This document shows, one piece after another, positions 29,362 through 38,787 of a DNA stretch of 64,000 bases. Every line of letters begins with the position of its first letter. Positions within the stretch are counted from its first letter, which is position 1. Location: the NCBI RefSeq assembly GCF_014207905.1, contig NZ_JACHLB010000001.1, positions 1,180,723-1,244,722 of the forward strand, written 5' to 3'. The translations under genes and the position numbers were made by a program. The notes under the pieces are model-generated. The model ran no database searches. It had not been told where the DNA came from and worked only from the letters and a program-made list of their open reading frames with translations. Origin of the DNA: Flavobacterium notoginsengisoli. GTDB taxonomy: Bacteria; Bacteroidota; Bacteroidia; Flavobacteriales; Flavobacteriaceae.

Positions 29362-30870
29362 ATGAAAATTAAAAATATAAGATATTCATTCGTCGCAGCA
29401 GGATTATTGCTTCTTGGCTCTTCTTGCGGTGAAGACTTTTTAACAGTAGACCCAAAAGGACTACCATTAGTAGACAACTATTATAAAGATGAAAAAGAAG
29501 CTTTTTCTGGTTTAGTTGCTGTTTATGATGTCATGGGAAAACAATCTAAAGGTTTCGAAAACATGATCTGTATGATGAATGCAGGTTCAGATGATTTCTA
29601 TGCCGGAGGTGGAGGACCTGGAGATGGAGCCGGAATCCATGCTTTTGATAATTATACTATTGATAAAATTAATATGCCTAGAAGTTTCTGGGGAGATTTC
29701 TTTCAAGGTATCGCAAGAGCAAACATTTTATTGGCAAAACTTCCAGGTGTAAAAATGGATGAAGCAAAAAAAGTTCGTTTTGCGGCAGAAGCTAAAGCAA
29801 TGCGCGGATATTACTATTTTGAATTAGTAAGAACTTTTAGAAACTTGCCATTAATTACAGCGCCACTTTCACCAGCTGAAACTTACACAATCACGCAATC
29901 TAAGCCAGAAGAAGTTTATGCACAAATTGAGAAAGATTTAATTGAAGCAAAAGCAGTTCTGCCAAACACAGTTGATGTTGCAACTGAAGGAGGACGTTTT
30001 TCTAAAGGAGCTGTACAGGCATTACTTGGTAAAGTTTATTTATACGAAGGAAAAAATTCTCTTGCTGCTGCTGAATTTGCAGATGTGAACGGTACTCCAG
30101 GAGGAACTAGCATGTACGGATATAAACTGCTTAGCAACTTTGCAGATTTATGGGTTATCAGCAACAAATTCAACTCAGAAGCAATTATCGAAATTATGCA
30201 TACTGATAAAAGTAATGCAGACTGGGGATTCTGGGGCGGAGGAAACGACGAAGGAAACTCTGTTAACATCATGGTTGGTCCAAGAGGATATACTAAAAAA
30301 ACGGGAGCAGCTGTAGACTATATCTCAGGATGGAGTTTTAATCCAGTAACTCCTAGTTTATACAATGCTCTAAAAGGTGATCCGCGTTTTGATGCTACAA
30401 TTGTTGATTTGCTTGCTTTAAAAGCTTCAGGTGTTGCGGATTATGCTCCTGGAGATCAAGATACAGGATATTTCTTAAAGAAATTTATGCCTTTAAATGG
30501 TGATACTTCTCAAGGTGGAGGAGCAGCAGCTTTAAATTACAAACAAGATACTTATGCTATTCGTTTAGCTGATACATACTTAATGGAAGCAGAAGCTTTA
30601 GGCGGAACAGGTGCTAGAGCGCAAGCTTTATTAGATGCGGTAAGAGCTAGAGTTGGATTGGCTTCTGTACCAGTTTCATTAGATGCTATTGCTAACGAAA
30701 GAAGATTAGAATTGGCAGGAGAAGGACATCGTTGGTTCGACTTAGTTAGAACTGGAAAAGCAGCTTCTGTACTTGCTTCTAGCGGATTTGTGGCTGGTAA
30801 AAATGAAATTTGGCCAATTCCACAAAAAGATTTAGAAAACACAAAACTAGTTCAAAATCCTAATTACTAA
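29362..30870 (+). CDS. SusD/RagB-type surface glycan-binding lipoprotein (pair 2)
   Basis: The 502-residue partner of the second SusC has a lipoprotein signal (LLLLGSSCGED, Cys22). The N-terminal SusD helices contain FWGDFFQGIARANILLAKL and AKAMRGYYYFELVRTFRNL, and the C-terminal signature is ANERRLELAGEGHRWFDLVR. It is shorter than the pair 1 SusD and only distantly similar. It acts at the cell surface with the adjacent SusC. Confidence 0.94.
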   Translation: MKIKNIRYSFVAAGLLLLGSSCGEDFLTVDPKGLPLVDNYYKDEKEAFSGLVAVYDVMGKQSKGFENMICMMNAGSDDFYAGGGGPGDGAGIHAFDNYTIDKINMPRSFWGDFFQGIARANILLAKLPGVKMDEAKKVRFAAEAKAMRGYYYFELVRTFRNLPLITAPLSPAETYTITQSKPEEVYAQIEKDLIEAKAVLPNTVDVATEGGRFSKGAVQALLGKVYLYEGKNSLAAAEFADVNGTPGGTSMYGYKLLSNFADLWVISNKFNSEAIIEIMHTDKSNADWGFWGGGNDEGNSVNIMVGPRGYTKKTGAAVDYISGWSFNPVTPSLYNALKGDPRFDATIVDLLALKASGVADYAPGDQDTGYFLKKFMPLNGDTSQGGGAAALNYKQDTYAIRLADTYLMEAEALGGTGARAQALLDAVRARVGLASVPVSLDAIANERRLELAGEGHRWFDLVRTGKAASVLASSGFVAGKNEIWPIPQKDLENTKLVQNPNY

Positions 30871-30889
30871 TCAGTTAATACAATATCAT

Positions 30890-31774
30890 ATGAAAATAAA
30901 TTTAATGAAAAAACAAGGGTTTTTAGCATTGTTTTTTATGACAGCAGTATTAAGTGTTACGAGTTGTCAACCAGATGATTCCATTGATAATAATGGATTA
31001 ACCCCAGCAACTGTTGATGCATCGTTTACGATTACTCCAGTTGAAGGAAAAGTAAATACTTATAAGTTAGTGGCTCAGCCAAAAGGAGTTTTAAAATCAA
31101 TTTGGGATAAAGGAGCAGGTGCTTATGCAGGAAAAATGGAAGAAGAAATTTCGCTTCCAGATGCAGGTACTTATACAATTACACATACTGCGATTGGTGC
31201 TGGAGGTGCTACAGGTACTGCTTCGAAAGATGTTGTGGTTGCGACTTCAGATCCTTTAAAAGGAAATTTAGTTCAAGGTGGTTCTTTTGCAACTGCTGCA
31301 GATCAAGCAAAATGGACAGTTTTAAATCTTAGCCCTACTGGTGCTGCTTTTTGGTCTTATGCAAATAACAGCGCTACACTTCATTCTCCTGGAGGATGGG
31401 CTCAAGAAGGAATTTATCAAGCAATTGATGTTGTAAAAGACAAAGAGTATACAATAGATATGAAAGTTTCTTCTCCAAGCGGATCTGATGAAACTTGGTT
31501 TGAAGTATATGCTGGTAAATCATTCCCTGCATCTGGTGTTGAATACAAAGACAACAAAGTTATGGGATTAAGTACTTGGGATGGCTGTGCAAAAACAGGT
31601 TTCTCTGGAATGCTTTCTGTTGTTGGATGTGTTAAAAACGACAAAACAGGAACAGTTTCAAACACAGTTAAATTCACAGAAACAGGAAAAATCTATTTAC
31701 TTATCCGTTGTGGTGGTAATAAGTTTACAAAAGACGGAATCACAGTTTCAAAAATTGAATTCCGAGGAAAATAA
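30890..31774 (+). CDS. PKD-domain surface lipoprotein, probable glycan-binding protein (module 2)
   Basis: The 294-residue protein has a lipoprotein signal (AVLSVTSCQPDD, Cys26). A PKD-like domain lies at about 40-118 (PDAGTYTITHTAIGAGG), followed by a C-terminal domain resembling a carbohydrate-binding jelly roll (WTVLNLSPTGAAFWSY; GGWAQEGIYQAIDVVKDKEY). Position and domains suggest a surface glycan-binding protein, by inference. The start could also be the ATG five codons downstream. It is not similar to the module 1 lipoprotein. Confidence 0.75.
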   Translation: MKINLMKKQGFLALFFMTAVLSVTSCQPDDSIDNNGLTPATVDASFTITPVEGKVNTYKLVAQPKGVLKSIWDKGAGAYAGKMEEEISLPDAGTYTITHTAIGAGGATGTASKDVVVATSDPLKGNLVQGGSFATAADQAKWTVLNLSPTGAAFWSYANNSATLHSPGGWAQEGIYQAIDVVKDKEYTIDMKVSSPSGSDETWFEVYAGKSFPASGVEYKDNKVMGLSTWDGCAKTGFSGMLSVVGCVKNDKTGTVSNTVKFTETGKIYLLIRCGGNKFTKDGITVSKIEFRGK

Positions 31775-31811
31775 AGAGTTAAGTTAAGTTTAAGTTTAAG
31801 TTTGGTTGTAA

Positions 31812-31848
31812 ATAGCCCATAATCATTATGAGTATGGGCTATTTTTTA
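31812..31848 (+). terminator. Intrinsic terminator after susCD module 2
   Basis: The stem ATAGCCCATA/TATGGGCTAT is followed by six T's, 38 bp after the lipoprotein stop. It shares its core with the hairpin at 25250-25277. It suggests that the enzyme genes downstream are at least partly a separate transcript. Confidence 0.75.
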
Positions 31849-31923
31849 AATTCTTTAAAAGGTGGAAAACCAGTTTTTAGATTTCTCCAAAACTTCAATT
31901 AAAACAATAATAATTGGAAGCGA

Positions 31924-33378
31924 ATGAAAAAAAATAGTCTAAAGATTTTATGCCTTTTGTTTTCCGTTGCAGCTATTGCACAACAGCCAAAAACAAAAAA
32001 AGAATTTACAACTAGTGGCAAAAAAATAACCGTTTATACCACAGCAGAAAACTCAAAATTGAGATTAACATCTACAGATAATTTGACTTTTTCTGCAGCA
32101 AAACAACCTTTGGAAACTGAATTTTCAGTTTTTGTAGAACCAGCTAAAAAGTTTCAGACTTTTATGGGAATTGGAGGCGCTATTACAGACGCAAGTGCCG
32201 AAATATTTGCTAAACTTTCAAAAGAAAAACAAGCAGAATTTTTAAATGCCTATTACGATCAGCAAAAAGGAATTGGCTATTCTTTGCTAAGAACAACGAT
32301 TCAAAGCTCTGATTTTAGCAGTGGAAGCTATTCTTATATCGAAGAAGGAGATAAAGATTTGAAAACTTTTTCTATTGATCACGATAGACAATATCGAATT
32401 CCTTTAATAAAACAAGCTATTCAGAAAGCGGGAGGAAAATTGACAACTTATGTTGCGCCTTGGTCTCCAAATGCATTTATGAAGAGCAATAAAAATGTAT
32501 TAAAAGGAGGAACTTTACTTCCTGAATACTATCAAACTTGGGCTAATTTTTATGCTAAGTTTATTAAGGCTTACGAAAAAGAGGGAATTCCAATTTGGGG
32601 AACTTCTACTCAAAACGAACCAATGGCAACCCAAACATGGGAATCTTGTATTTATACGGCTGAAGCCGAAAGAGATTTCATCAAAAACTATCTAGGGCCA
32701 ACTTTGAAAAAAGAAAACTTAGGCGATAAAAAAATTATCGTTTGGGATCATAACCGTGATTTAATGAATTACCGTGCCAATGTAATTTACTCAGATCCTG
32801 AAGCAGCAAAATATGTTTGGGGAATGGGATTTCACTGGTACGAAACTTGGTCTGGAGGCGCACCAATGTTTGATAACGTTGGTAAAGTAAATGAAGCATA
32901 TCCAGACAAAAAACTGATGTTTACTGAAGGATGTATCGAAAAATTTGACGCCGCTAAATATCAATTTTGGGGTAATGCAGAACGTTACGGAACCAATATG
33001 ATTCACGATTTTAACAACGGAACAGTTGCTTGGACGGACTGGAATATTCTTTTGGACCAAAACGGAGGACCTAATCACGTTGGAAATTTCTGTTTTGCAC
33101 CTATTCATGCCGATACAACAACTGGCGAATTAATTTATACGCCATCTTTTTATTACATCGGACATTTTTCAAAGTTCATTCATTTAAATGCTGTTCGCGT
33201 GAGTACTGCTGTTAGCAGAAGTGCCTTATTAAGTACATCATTCTTAAATACTGACGGAACAATGGCAACAATTGTTATGAATCAGTCAGCCAATGAACTT
33301 ACTTATAATTTGATTATTGGAGCTGAAAAATCGGTAGTTAAAATTCCAGCGCATGCTATACAGACGCTTGTTTATTAA
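31924..33378 (+). CDS. GH30 glycosidase, glucocerebrosidase-like subfamily (copy A1)
   Basis: The 484-residue (beta/alpha)8 retaining glycosidase has a Sec signal (MKKNSLKILCLLFSVAAIAQ). The acid/base is probably E232 in STQNEP and the nucleophile E335 in MFTEGC. The stretch WTDWNILLDQNGGPN and the C-terminal HFSKFI resemble the GBA-like GH30_1 group, whose bacterial members hydrolyse beta-glucosides. It may release glucose or short units from beta-1,6-linked glucan in the periplasm. It is a close paralogue of the next gene. Confidence 0.88.
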   Translation: MKKNSLKILCLLFSVAAIAQQPKTKKEFTTSGKKITVYTTAENSKLRLTSTDNLTFSAAKQPLETEFSVFVEPAKKFQTFMGIGGAITDASAEIFAKLSKEKQAEFLNAYYDQQKGIGYSLLRTTIQSSDFSSGSYSYIEEGDKDLKTFSIDHDRQYRIPLIKQAIQKAGGKLTTYVAPWSPNAFMKSNKNVLKGGTLLPEYYQTWANFYAKFIKAYEKEGIPIWGTSTQNEPMATQTWESCIYTAEAERDFIKNYLGPTLKKENLGDKKIIVWDHNRDLMNYRANVIYSDPEAAKYVWGMGFHWYETWSGGAPMFDNVGKVNEAYPDKKLMFTEGCIEKFDAAKYQFWGNAERYGTNMIHDFNNGTVAWTDWNILLDQNGGPNHVGNFCFAPIHADTTTGELIYTPSFYYIGHFSKFIHLNAVRVSTAVSRSALLSTSFLNTDGTMATIVMNQSANELTYNLIIGAEKSVVKIPAHAIQTLVY

Positions 33379-33390
33379 TATTTTGTAGGA

Positions 33391-33444
33391 AAGTAAGGTT
33401 GAGGACTAATTTGAATCATCCATTTTAGTCTTCTCTTTACTTTT
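33391..33444 (+). other. Imperfect inverted repeat between the two GBA-like GH30 genes
   Basis: An A-G-rich arm (AAAGTAAGG...GGACTAA) and a matching arm (TTAGTCTTC...TTTACTTT) can fold into a long imperfect stem, followed downstream by TTTTTTT at about 33460. It could be a weak terminator or an mRNA-stabilising structure. Confidence 0.35.
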
Positions 33445-33471
33445 AAATTTTAAACTGTTTTTTTAAGTAAT

Positions 33472-34941
33472 ATGAAAAGAACCACTCAAATATTTCTATC
33501 AGCCTTTATCTTGATGCAATTAAGCTGTTTTACCTCAAAAGCAACGGCTCAAACAAACAATGCTTCTTCACAAAAAAACAATAAAATAAAAGTTTTTACT
33601 ACTGCCGAAAAAACCAATTTGAAATTGTCATTGTCAAATGATTTTATTTCAAACAAAAACACAACACAACAAAAAGCCACAGTATCTATTATTGTAAATA
33701 CTGAAAAAACAGATCAGACTTTTTTGGGTATTGGAGGAGCAATCACAGATGCAAGTGCTGAAGTTTTTGCTAAACTTTCACCTAAAAAACAGCAGGAATT
33801 TTTAAATGCTTATTACGATAAAAACAAAGGAATCGGTTATTCTTTAGCCAGAACAAACATTCACAGTTGCGATTTTAGCAGTGATAGTTACACTTATATT
33901 TCTGAAGGTGACAAAGAATTAAAAACTTTCAATATAAACCACGATCGAAAATATAGAATTCCGTTAATCAAAAAAGCAATCAAAACTGCCGGCGGAAAGC
34001 TAACATTATTTGCCAGTCCATGGAGTCCCCCAGCTTTCATGAAAGACAATAATGATATTTTGCACGGCGGCGTTTTGTTGCCGGAGTTTGCTGCTACTTG
34101 GGCATTGTATTACACAAAATTTATAAAAGCATACGAAAAAGAAGGTATTCCAATCTGGGGATTAACAGTGCAGAATGAACCTATGGCAAGACAAAGCTGG
34201 GAATCTTGTATCTATACACCAGAGGCAGAAAGAGATTTTCTTAAAAATCATTTAGGGCCAACTTTAGAAAAAGAAGGATTAGGATCTAAAAATGTTATTA
34301 TTTGGGATCATAACAGAGGAGATATGCTGGAAAAACGTGCGAATCTTGTTTTCTCAGATCCTGAAGTTTCAAAATATGCTTGGGGAATTGGATTTCACTG
34401 GTACGAAACTTGGAATGGTGGTCCGCCACAATTTGAGTCTGTTGGAAAAGTTCACGAAGCATTTCCAAACAAAAATTTAATTTTTACAGAAGGCTGCATC
34501 GAAAAATTTGATGCTTCAAAATATCAATTCTGGGGCAATGCAGAGCGTTATGGAATCAACATGATTAATGATTTTAATAACGGAACAGTTGCTTGGACAG
34601 ATTGGAATATTCTTCTAGATCAGAATGGAGGGCCTAATCATGTTGGGAATTTCTGTTTTGCGCCTATTCACGCAGACACTACAAAAGACGAATTAATTTA
34701 TACACCAATGTATTATTATATCGGACATTTTTCAAAGTTCATTAGACCTAATGCCAAAAGAATTATAGAAACTATAAGTGATAAATCTTTGATAAGCACT
34801 TCTTTCAAGAACGCAGACGGACAATTGATTACTATTGTTATGAACCAATCTGAAAATGAGATTGTTTATGCTTTAGAAATTCAAAATTCAAAAAATACAA
34901 TTACTATTCCGCCACATGCCATACAGACTATTGTGTATTAA
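33472..34941 (+). CDS. GH30 glycosidase, glucocerebrosidase-like subfamily (copy A2)
   Basis: The 489-residue paralogue of the preceding gene is collinear throughout and nearly identical around the active site. Predicted acid/base is E236 (TVQNEP) and nucleophile E340 (IFTEGC). The N-terminus MKRTTQIFLSAFILMQLSC could be read as a lipoprotein signal (Cys19), or as a Sec signal cleaved after ATAQ, so the two copies may differ in location. It probably shares a substrate class with A1. Confidence 0.88.
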   Translation: MKRTTQIFLSAFILMQLSCFTSKATAQTNNASSQKNNKIKVFTTAEKTNLKLSLSNDFISNKNTTQQKATVSIIVNTEKTDQTFLGIGGAITDASAEVFAKLSPKKQQEFLNAYYDKNKGIGYSLARTNIHSCDFSSDSYTYISEGDKELKTFNINHDRKYRIPLIKKAIKTAGGKLTLFASPWSPPAFMKDNNDILHGGVLLPEFAATWALYYTKFIKAYEKEGIPIWGLTVQNEPMARQSWESCIYTPEAERDFLKNHLGPTLEKEGLGSKNVIIWDHNRGDMLEKRANLVFSDPEVSKYAWGIGFHWYETWNGGPPQFESVGKVHEAFPNKNLIFTEGCIEKFDASKYQFWGNAERYGINMINDFNNGTVAWTDWNILLDQNGGPNHVGNFCFAPIHADTTKDELIYTPMYYYIGHFSKFIRPNAKRIIETISDKSLISTSFKNADGQLITIVMNQSENEIVYALEIQNSKNTITIPPHAIQTIVY

Positions 34942-34969
34942 TTGTGCAACTAACTAAAAACCACTAAAA

Positions 34970-36445
34970 ATGAAATTGACTTTAAATAATACCATAAAAG
35001 CATTTTTCTTTATGACAGCTGTTTTGGCTCAAGTAAAATGTTCTTCATCAAATGATGCTGTAGAAAACAATCCTCCGGTTGTAAACCCTCCAGTTGTAAA
35101 TCCGCCAGCAACAACCAACGATGTTGATTTTTGGCTTACAAAAGGTGATTTAAGTGCTTTACTTGCCAAACAAACTGGAGTTTTAGGATTTGGAACAACA
35201 GTGAATTCTAATACAAATATTGAAGTTAACGCTTCTCAAAAATTCCAAACTATTGACGGTTTTGGATACACTTTAACTGGAGGAAGTGTCGAAGTAATCA
35301 ATCAATTAAATGCAACAAGAAGAACTGCTCTTTTGCAGGAACTTTTTGGTACTGGAGAAAATTCAATTGGAGTAAGTTATTTAAGAATTAGCGTTGGAGC
35401 ATCAGATCTTGATGCGGCACCTTTTACTTATAACGATCTTGCAGCTGGAGAAACAGATTTGAACTTAGCTAAATTTAGTTTAGAAAAAAATAAAGATCTA
35501 ATTGCGATGCTAAAAGAAATCATTGCAATTAATCCTAAAATTTTAATCTTGGCAACACCTTGGACTGCTCCAGTTTGGATGAAAGATGTAGCTAGTTTTA
35601 AAGGAGGAAAATTGAAAGCAGAATATTATAATGTATATGCTAAATATTTGGTGAAATATATTCAGGAAATGAAAGCAGCTGGAATTACAATTGATGCTTT
35701 AACTCCTCAAAACGAACCTTTGCACGATGGAAACAATCCAAGTATGTATATGTCTGCTGCAGATCAGGCAAGTTTTATTAAAAACAGTTTAGGGCCAGCT
35801 TTCAAAGCAGCAAATCTAAACGTGAAAATTATTGCTTACGACCACAATTGCGATAATCCCAATTATCCTAAAGCCGTTTTGGCAGATGTTGATGCATATC
35901 CTTTTGTTGACGGATCGGCTTTTCATTTATATGCCGGAGATATTAGTGCATTGACAAATGTTTACAATGCATATCCTGCTAAAAATGTATATTTTACAGA
36001 ACAATGGACTTCATCTGAAGGTCAATTTGGTGGCGATTTAAAATGGCATGTAAGAAATGTAATTATCGGTTCAACTAGAAATTACAGTAAAAATGCGTTA
36101 GAGTGGAATGTAGCCAATAATGCAAATTTCGGACCTCACACAGATGGAGGATGTACGATGTGTAAAGGTGCAATTACAATAACTTCAACAGATAGCTATC
36201 AGCGTAATGTTGCTTATTACATTATTGCGCACGCTTCTAAATTCGTTCCGATGGGCTCAGTTAGAATTCAAAGTAATTCTGGCGGAGATTTACAGAACGT
36301 AGCTTTTATCACACCGTCAGGTTCTAAAGTTTTAATTGTAGAAAATGATGGAAATTCAACTCAAACTTTCAACATTAAATATGATGGAAAATGGGTTGCG
36401 ACTTCTTTAGAAGCTGGATCTGTTGGAACTTACACTTGGAAATAA
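34970..36445 (+). CDS. GH30 endo-beta-1,6-glucanase-like lipoprotein (copy B1)
   Basis: The 491-residue GH30 protein is of a different subfamily from A1/A2, resembling GH30_3 endo-beta-1,6-glucanases. It has a lipoprotein signal (Cys24 in AQVKCSSS) and a Pro-rich spacer made of repeated NPPVV units. Predicted acid/base is E249 in TPQNEP and nucleophile E344 in YFTEQW. Two cysteine-containing loops (DHNCDNPNYP, GGCTMCKGA) are shared with the later copy B2. A surface-anchored endo-enzyme would fragment polymer for SusCD. Confidence 0.87.
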   Translation: MKLTLNNTIKAFFFMTAVLAQVKCSSSNDAVENNPPVVNPPVVNPPATTNDVDFWLTKGDLSALLAKQTGVLGFGTTVNSNTNIEVNASQKFQTIDGFGYTLTGGSVEVINQLNATRRTALLQELFGTGENSIGVSYLRISVGASDLDAAPFTYNDLAAGETDLNLAKFSLEKNKDLIAMLKEIIAINPKILILATPWTAPVWMKDVASFKGGKLKAEYYNVYAKYLVKYIQEMKAAGITIDALTPQNEPLHDGNNPSMYMSAADQASFIKNSLGPAFKAANLNVKIIAYDHNCDNPNYPKAVLADVDAYPFVDGSAFHLYAGDISALTNVYNAYPAKNVYFTEQWTSSEGQFGGDLKWHVRNVIIGSTRNYSKNALEWNVANNANFGPHTDGGCTMCKGAITITSTDSYQRNVAYYIIAHASKFVPMGSVRIQSNSGGDLQNVAFITPSGSKVLIVENDGNSTQTFNIKYDGKWVATSLEAGSVGTYTWK

Positions 36446-36474
36446 ATTTCATAAGGAAAGAACAAAATATATTT

Positions 36475-36501
36475 AAAGCCGTATTCAAAAAATGCGGCTT
36501 T
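36475..36501 (+). terminator. Hairpin after GH30 B1
   Basis: AAAGCCG...CGGCTTT forms a stem with near-continuous pairing, 30 bp after the stop. The T-tract is weak (TAATTTG), so termination may be partial. Confidence 0.55.
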
Positions 36502-36512
36502 AATTTGAACTA

Positions 36513-36541
36513 TTTTGATTTTGTTTTAAACAAAATCAAAA
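36513..36541. promoter_or_regulatory. Perfect 14-bp palindrome upstream of the GH16 gene
   Basis: The arms TTTTGATTTTGTTT and AAACAAAATCAAAA flank a single central base. There is no T-run, so this could be an operator for a dimeric regulator or a stable mRNA hairpin. It starts about 90 bp before the GH16 start codon. Confidence 0.4.
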
Positions 36542-36605
36542 AATAGAAGAAAAATATCTATATTGATAATCAGTTTACTAACTCAACCACTTAAATTAAT
36601 AAACG

Positions 36606-37682
36606 ATGAAAATGATTAATCTTGTAAATAGGGCAGGTGTATTTACACTCATCCTATTGTTTGTTTTTCAATCTTGTAGTAGCAGTAATGATGCAGGTGA
36701 AGATATACCAACAAATGCTGCCCCAACCAATCTTTCTGTTCAAGTTGATGTTGTAGGTAAAACAGCAGAAAATCCGAATGGAGATGGAAGCGGAAAAGTA
36801 AAGTTAACCATCAGCGCGAGCAATGCAACGCAATATAAAGTGCTTATTAATAACGAACTTAAAGAAAGTACTTCTGGAGATTTTACATATGAATTTACAG
36901 CGTCTGGAACTAGTTCTTATCCAGTTCTTGTTTCGGCATACAATGGCTCAAAATTCATCAGTACTTCAACAACTGTAAACATTTTTGTTGCAAGAAAAGT
37001 GATCTGGTCAGACGAATTCAACGTTGACGGTGCTCCAGATGCTTCAAAATGGGGTTACGATTTAGGAAACGGTAATGGCTGGGGAAATAATGAATTGCAA
37101 TATTATACAAATCGTTCTGAAAATGTAAAAATTGAAGGTGGTCTTTTGAAGATTACGGCAATCAAAGAAAACTATCAAGGAAGCCAGTACACTTCGACAA
37201 GAATGCTGACAAAAGGTAAATTTTCGTTTAAATACGGAAGAGCCGAAGTTCGTGCAAAACTTCCAGTTGGAGGTGGAACTTGGCCAGCATTTTGGCTTCT
37301 AGGTGCAAATATCGATACGGTACCGTGGCCAGGTTGTGGAGAAATTGATATTTTAGAATCTGTAGGGAATAATCCAAACGTAATTCATTCTTCACTACAT
37401 TCTCCAGGACGTTCGGGAAATACACCAGATACCAAAACAACGACAGCTCCAAATTCAACAACAGAATTTCATATTTATGCAGCAGAATGGAGCGCAGAAA
37501 GCATCAAATTTTTTGTAGACGATAACTTGTTTTATACTTATAAAAACTCAAGTACAACTCCTTTTAACAACAATTTCTTCGTTATTATCAACTTTGCAAT
37601 GGGAGGAAATTTTGGTGGAGCAGTAGATCCAAATTTTAAAAGCGCTACTTATGAAGTTGATTATGTAAGAGTATATAATTAA
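36606..37682 (+). CDS. GH16 endo-beta-1,3-glucanase (laminarinase-like) lipoprotein
   Basis: The 358-residue protein has a lipoprotein signal (Cys24 in VFQSCSSS) and an Ig/PKD-like domain at about 40-128. The GH16 catalytic jelly roll runs from about 131 to the end. The catalytic motif is E246-I-D248-I-L-E251, with the laminarinase-type features WSDEF, GTWPAFWLLG and HSSLHSPG. It should cleave beta-1,3-glucan internally at the surface. It gives the locus its beta-1,3 activity beside the beta-1,6-type GH30 enzymes. Confidence 0.92.
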   Translation: MKMINLVNRAGVFTLILLFVFQSCSSSNDAGEDIPTNAAPTNLSVQVDVVGKTAENPNGDGSGKVKLTISASNATQYKVLINNELKESTSGDFTYEFTASGTSSYPVLVSAYNGSKFISTSTTVNIFVARKVIWSDEFNVDGAPDASKWGYDLGNGNGWGNNELQYYTNRSENVKIEGGLLKITAIKENYQGSQYTSTRMLTKGKFSFKYGRAEVRAKLPVGGGTWPAFWLLGANIDTVPWPGCGEIDILESVGNNPNVIHSSLHSPGRSGNTPDTKTTTAPNSTTEFHIYAAEWSAESIKFFVDDNLFYTYKNSSTTPFNNNFFVIINFAMGGNFGGAVDPNFKSATYEVDYVRVYN

Positions 37683-37947
37683 CGATTTGTTTGTTGTGAT
37701 TAAAAAATAAATACATAGAAACATAGTTATTTCTTTATCTGAAATAGAAAATAAAAAGAAACTAGTTTCTAACACATAGTTTGCTATGTTTATTAATGCA
37801 AATGAAATGACTTTCAACGGTTACAGAACTATGTTTCTATGTGTTTAAAAATAATCACTTCCAATAGATTAATTAACATAACTTTTAAATAGATTTTTTT
37901 CTGTAAAGTCTAGGAAAAACTAGCTTTACGGATTAAAATTTTTTAAC
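37683..37947. repeat. Intergenic nested inverted repeats after GH16
   Basis: ACATAGAAACATAGTT at 37713-37728 is exactly inverted at 37827-37842. A related half-site pair (ACATAGTTTGCTATGT) lies between, at about 37774-37789. No T-run or ORF is evident. This looks like a dispersed-repeat composite; the promoter for the following gene must be in the remaining AT-rich part. Confidence 0.55.
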
Positions 37948-38787
37948 ATGAAAAAGATAAACAAACTTGTTTTAGCATTCCTATTCCTTTTAGCAGGAAA
38001 TACATTTTATGGTCAAAACCTAAAAATTATGACTTACAATATTCGTCTAGATGTAGCATCTGACGGAGAAAATGCATGGCCAAAACGAAAGGATTATTTT
38101 AATTCCCAAATTCAATTTTACAGTCCAGATATTTTTGGAGTACAGGAAGCAACGCCAAATCAGGTAACAGATATTGCATCGGCTTTGCCAAATTATAACA
38201 GATTTGGTATAGGAAGAGAAGAAGGAGGATTGGGAGAAGCAAGTTGTATTTATTACAAAAAAGACCGTTTTAAAGTAGAAAAATCTAATACATTTTGGCT
38301 GTCTGAAACGCCAGACGTAGTTTCAAGAGGTTGGGACGCGGCTTGCAACAGAGTTTGTACTTACGGACTTTTTAAAGATTTAAAAACTAAAAAAACGTTT
38401 TGGGTTTTTAATCTTCATTTAGATCACATGGGAGAAGTAGCCAGAGTAAAAGGTGTAGAACTTGTTTTATCTAAAATCGAGGCATTAAATACAAAAAAAT
38501 ATCCTGTTTTTTTAATGGGAGATTTTAACTCAGAACCAGAAACAAAACAAATTGCTGAAATCAAAAAAGTGATGAATGACACCAAAGATGTTTCTAAAGA
38601 AAAACCTTTTGGTCCATCAGGAACGTTCAATGATTTTAAACATAATGAGCCCGTAACATTATTATTGGATTACATTTTTGTATCAAAAAATAGCGGACTC
38701 ACAATTCAAAAACATGCAGTGCTAAGTGATTCTAAAGATTTAAAATATCCATCGGATCATTTGCCTGTTTTAATAGAAATAGATTAA
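37948..38787 (+). CDS. Secreted endonuclease/exonuclease/phosphatase (EEP) family hydrolase in the PUL
   Basis: The 279-residue protein has a Sec signal (MKKINKLVLAFLFLLAGNTFYGQ) and a complete EEP (DNase I-like) fold. Metal and catalytic residues are visible in MTYNIR, FGVQEA, HLDHMG, MGDFNSEP and SDHLPV. EEP members cut phosphodiesters or phosphomonoesters. Members in Bacteroidetes PULs are common, but the substrate is unclear. The stop codon touches the ATG of the next GH30 gene, so the two are translationally linked. A role on phosphorylated glycan or host nucleic acid is speculation. Confidence 0.85.
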   Translation: MKKINKLVLAFLFLLAGNTFYGQNLKIMTYNIRLDVASDGENAWPKRKDYFNSQIQFYSPDIFGVQEATPNQVTDIASALPNYNRFGIGREEGGLGEASCIYYKKDRFKVEKSNTFWLSETPDVVSRGWDAACNRVCTYGLFKDLKTKKTFWVFNLHLDHMGEVARVKGVELVLSKIEALNTKKYPVFLMGDFNSEPETKQIAEIKKVMNDTKDVSKEKPFGPSGTFNDFKHNEPVTLLLDYIFVSKNSGLTIQKHAVLSDSKDLKYPSDHLPVLIEID

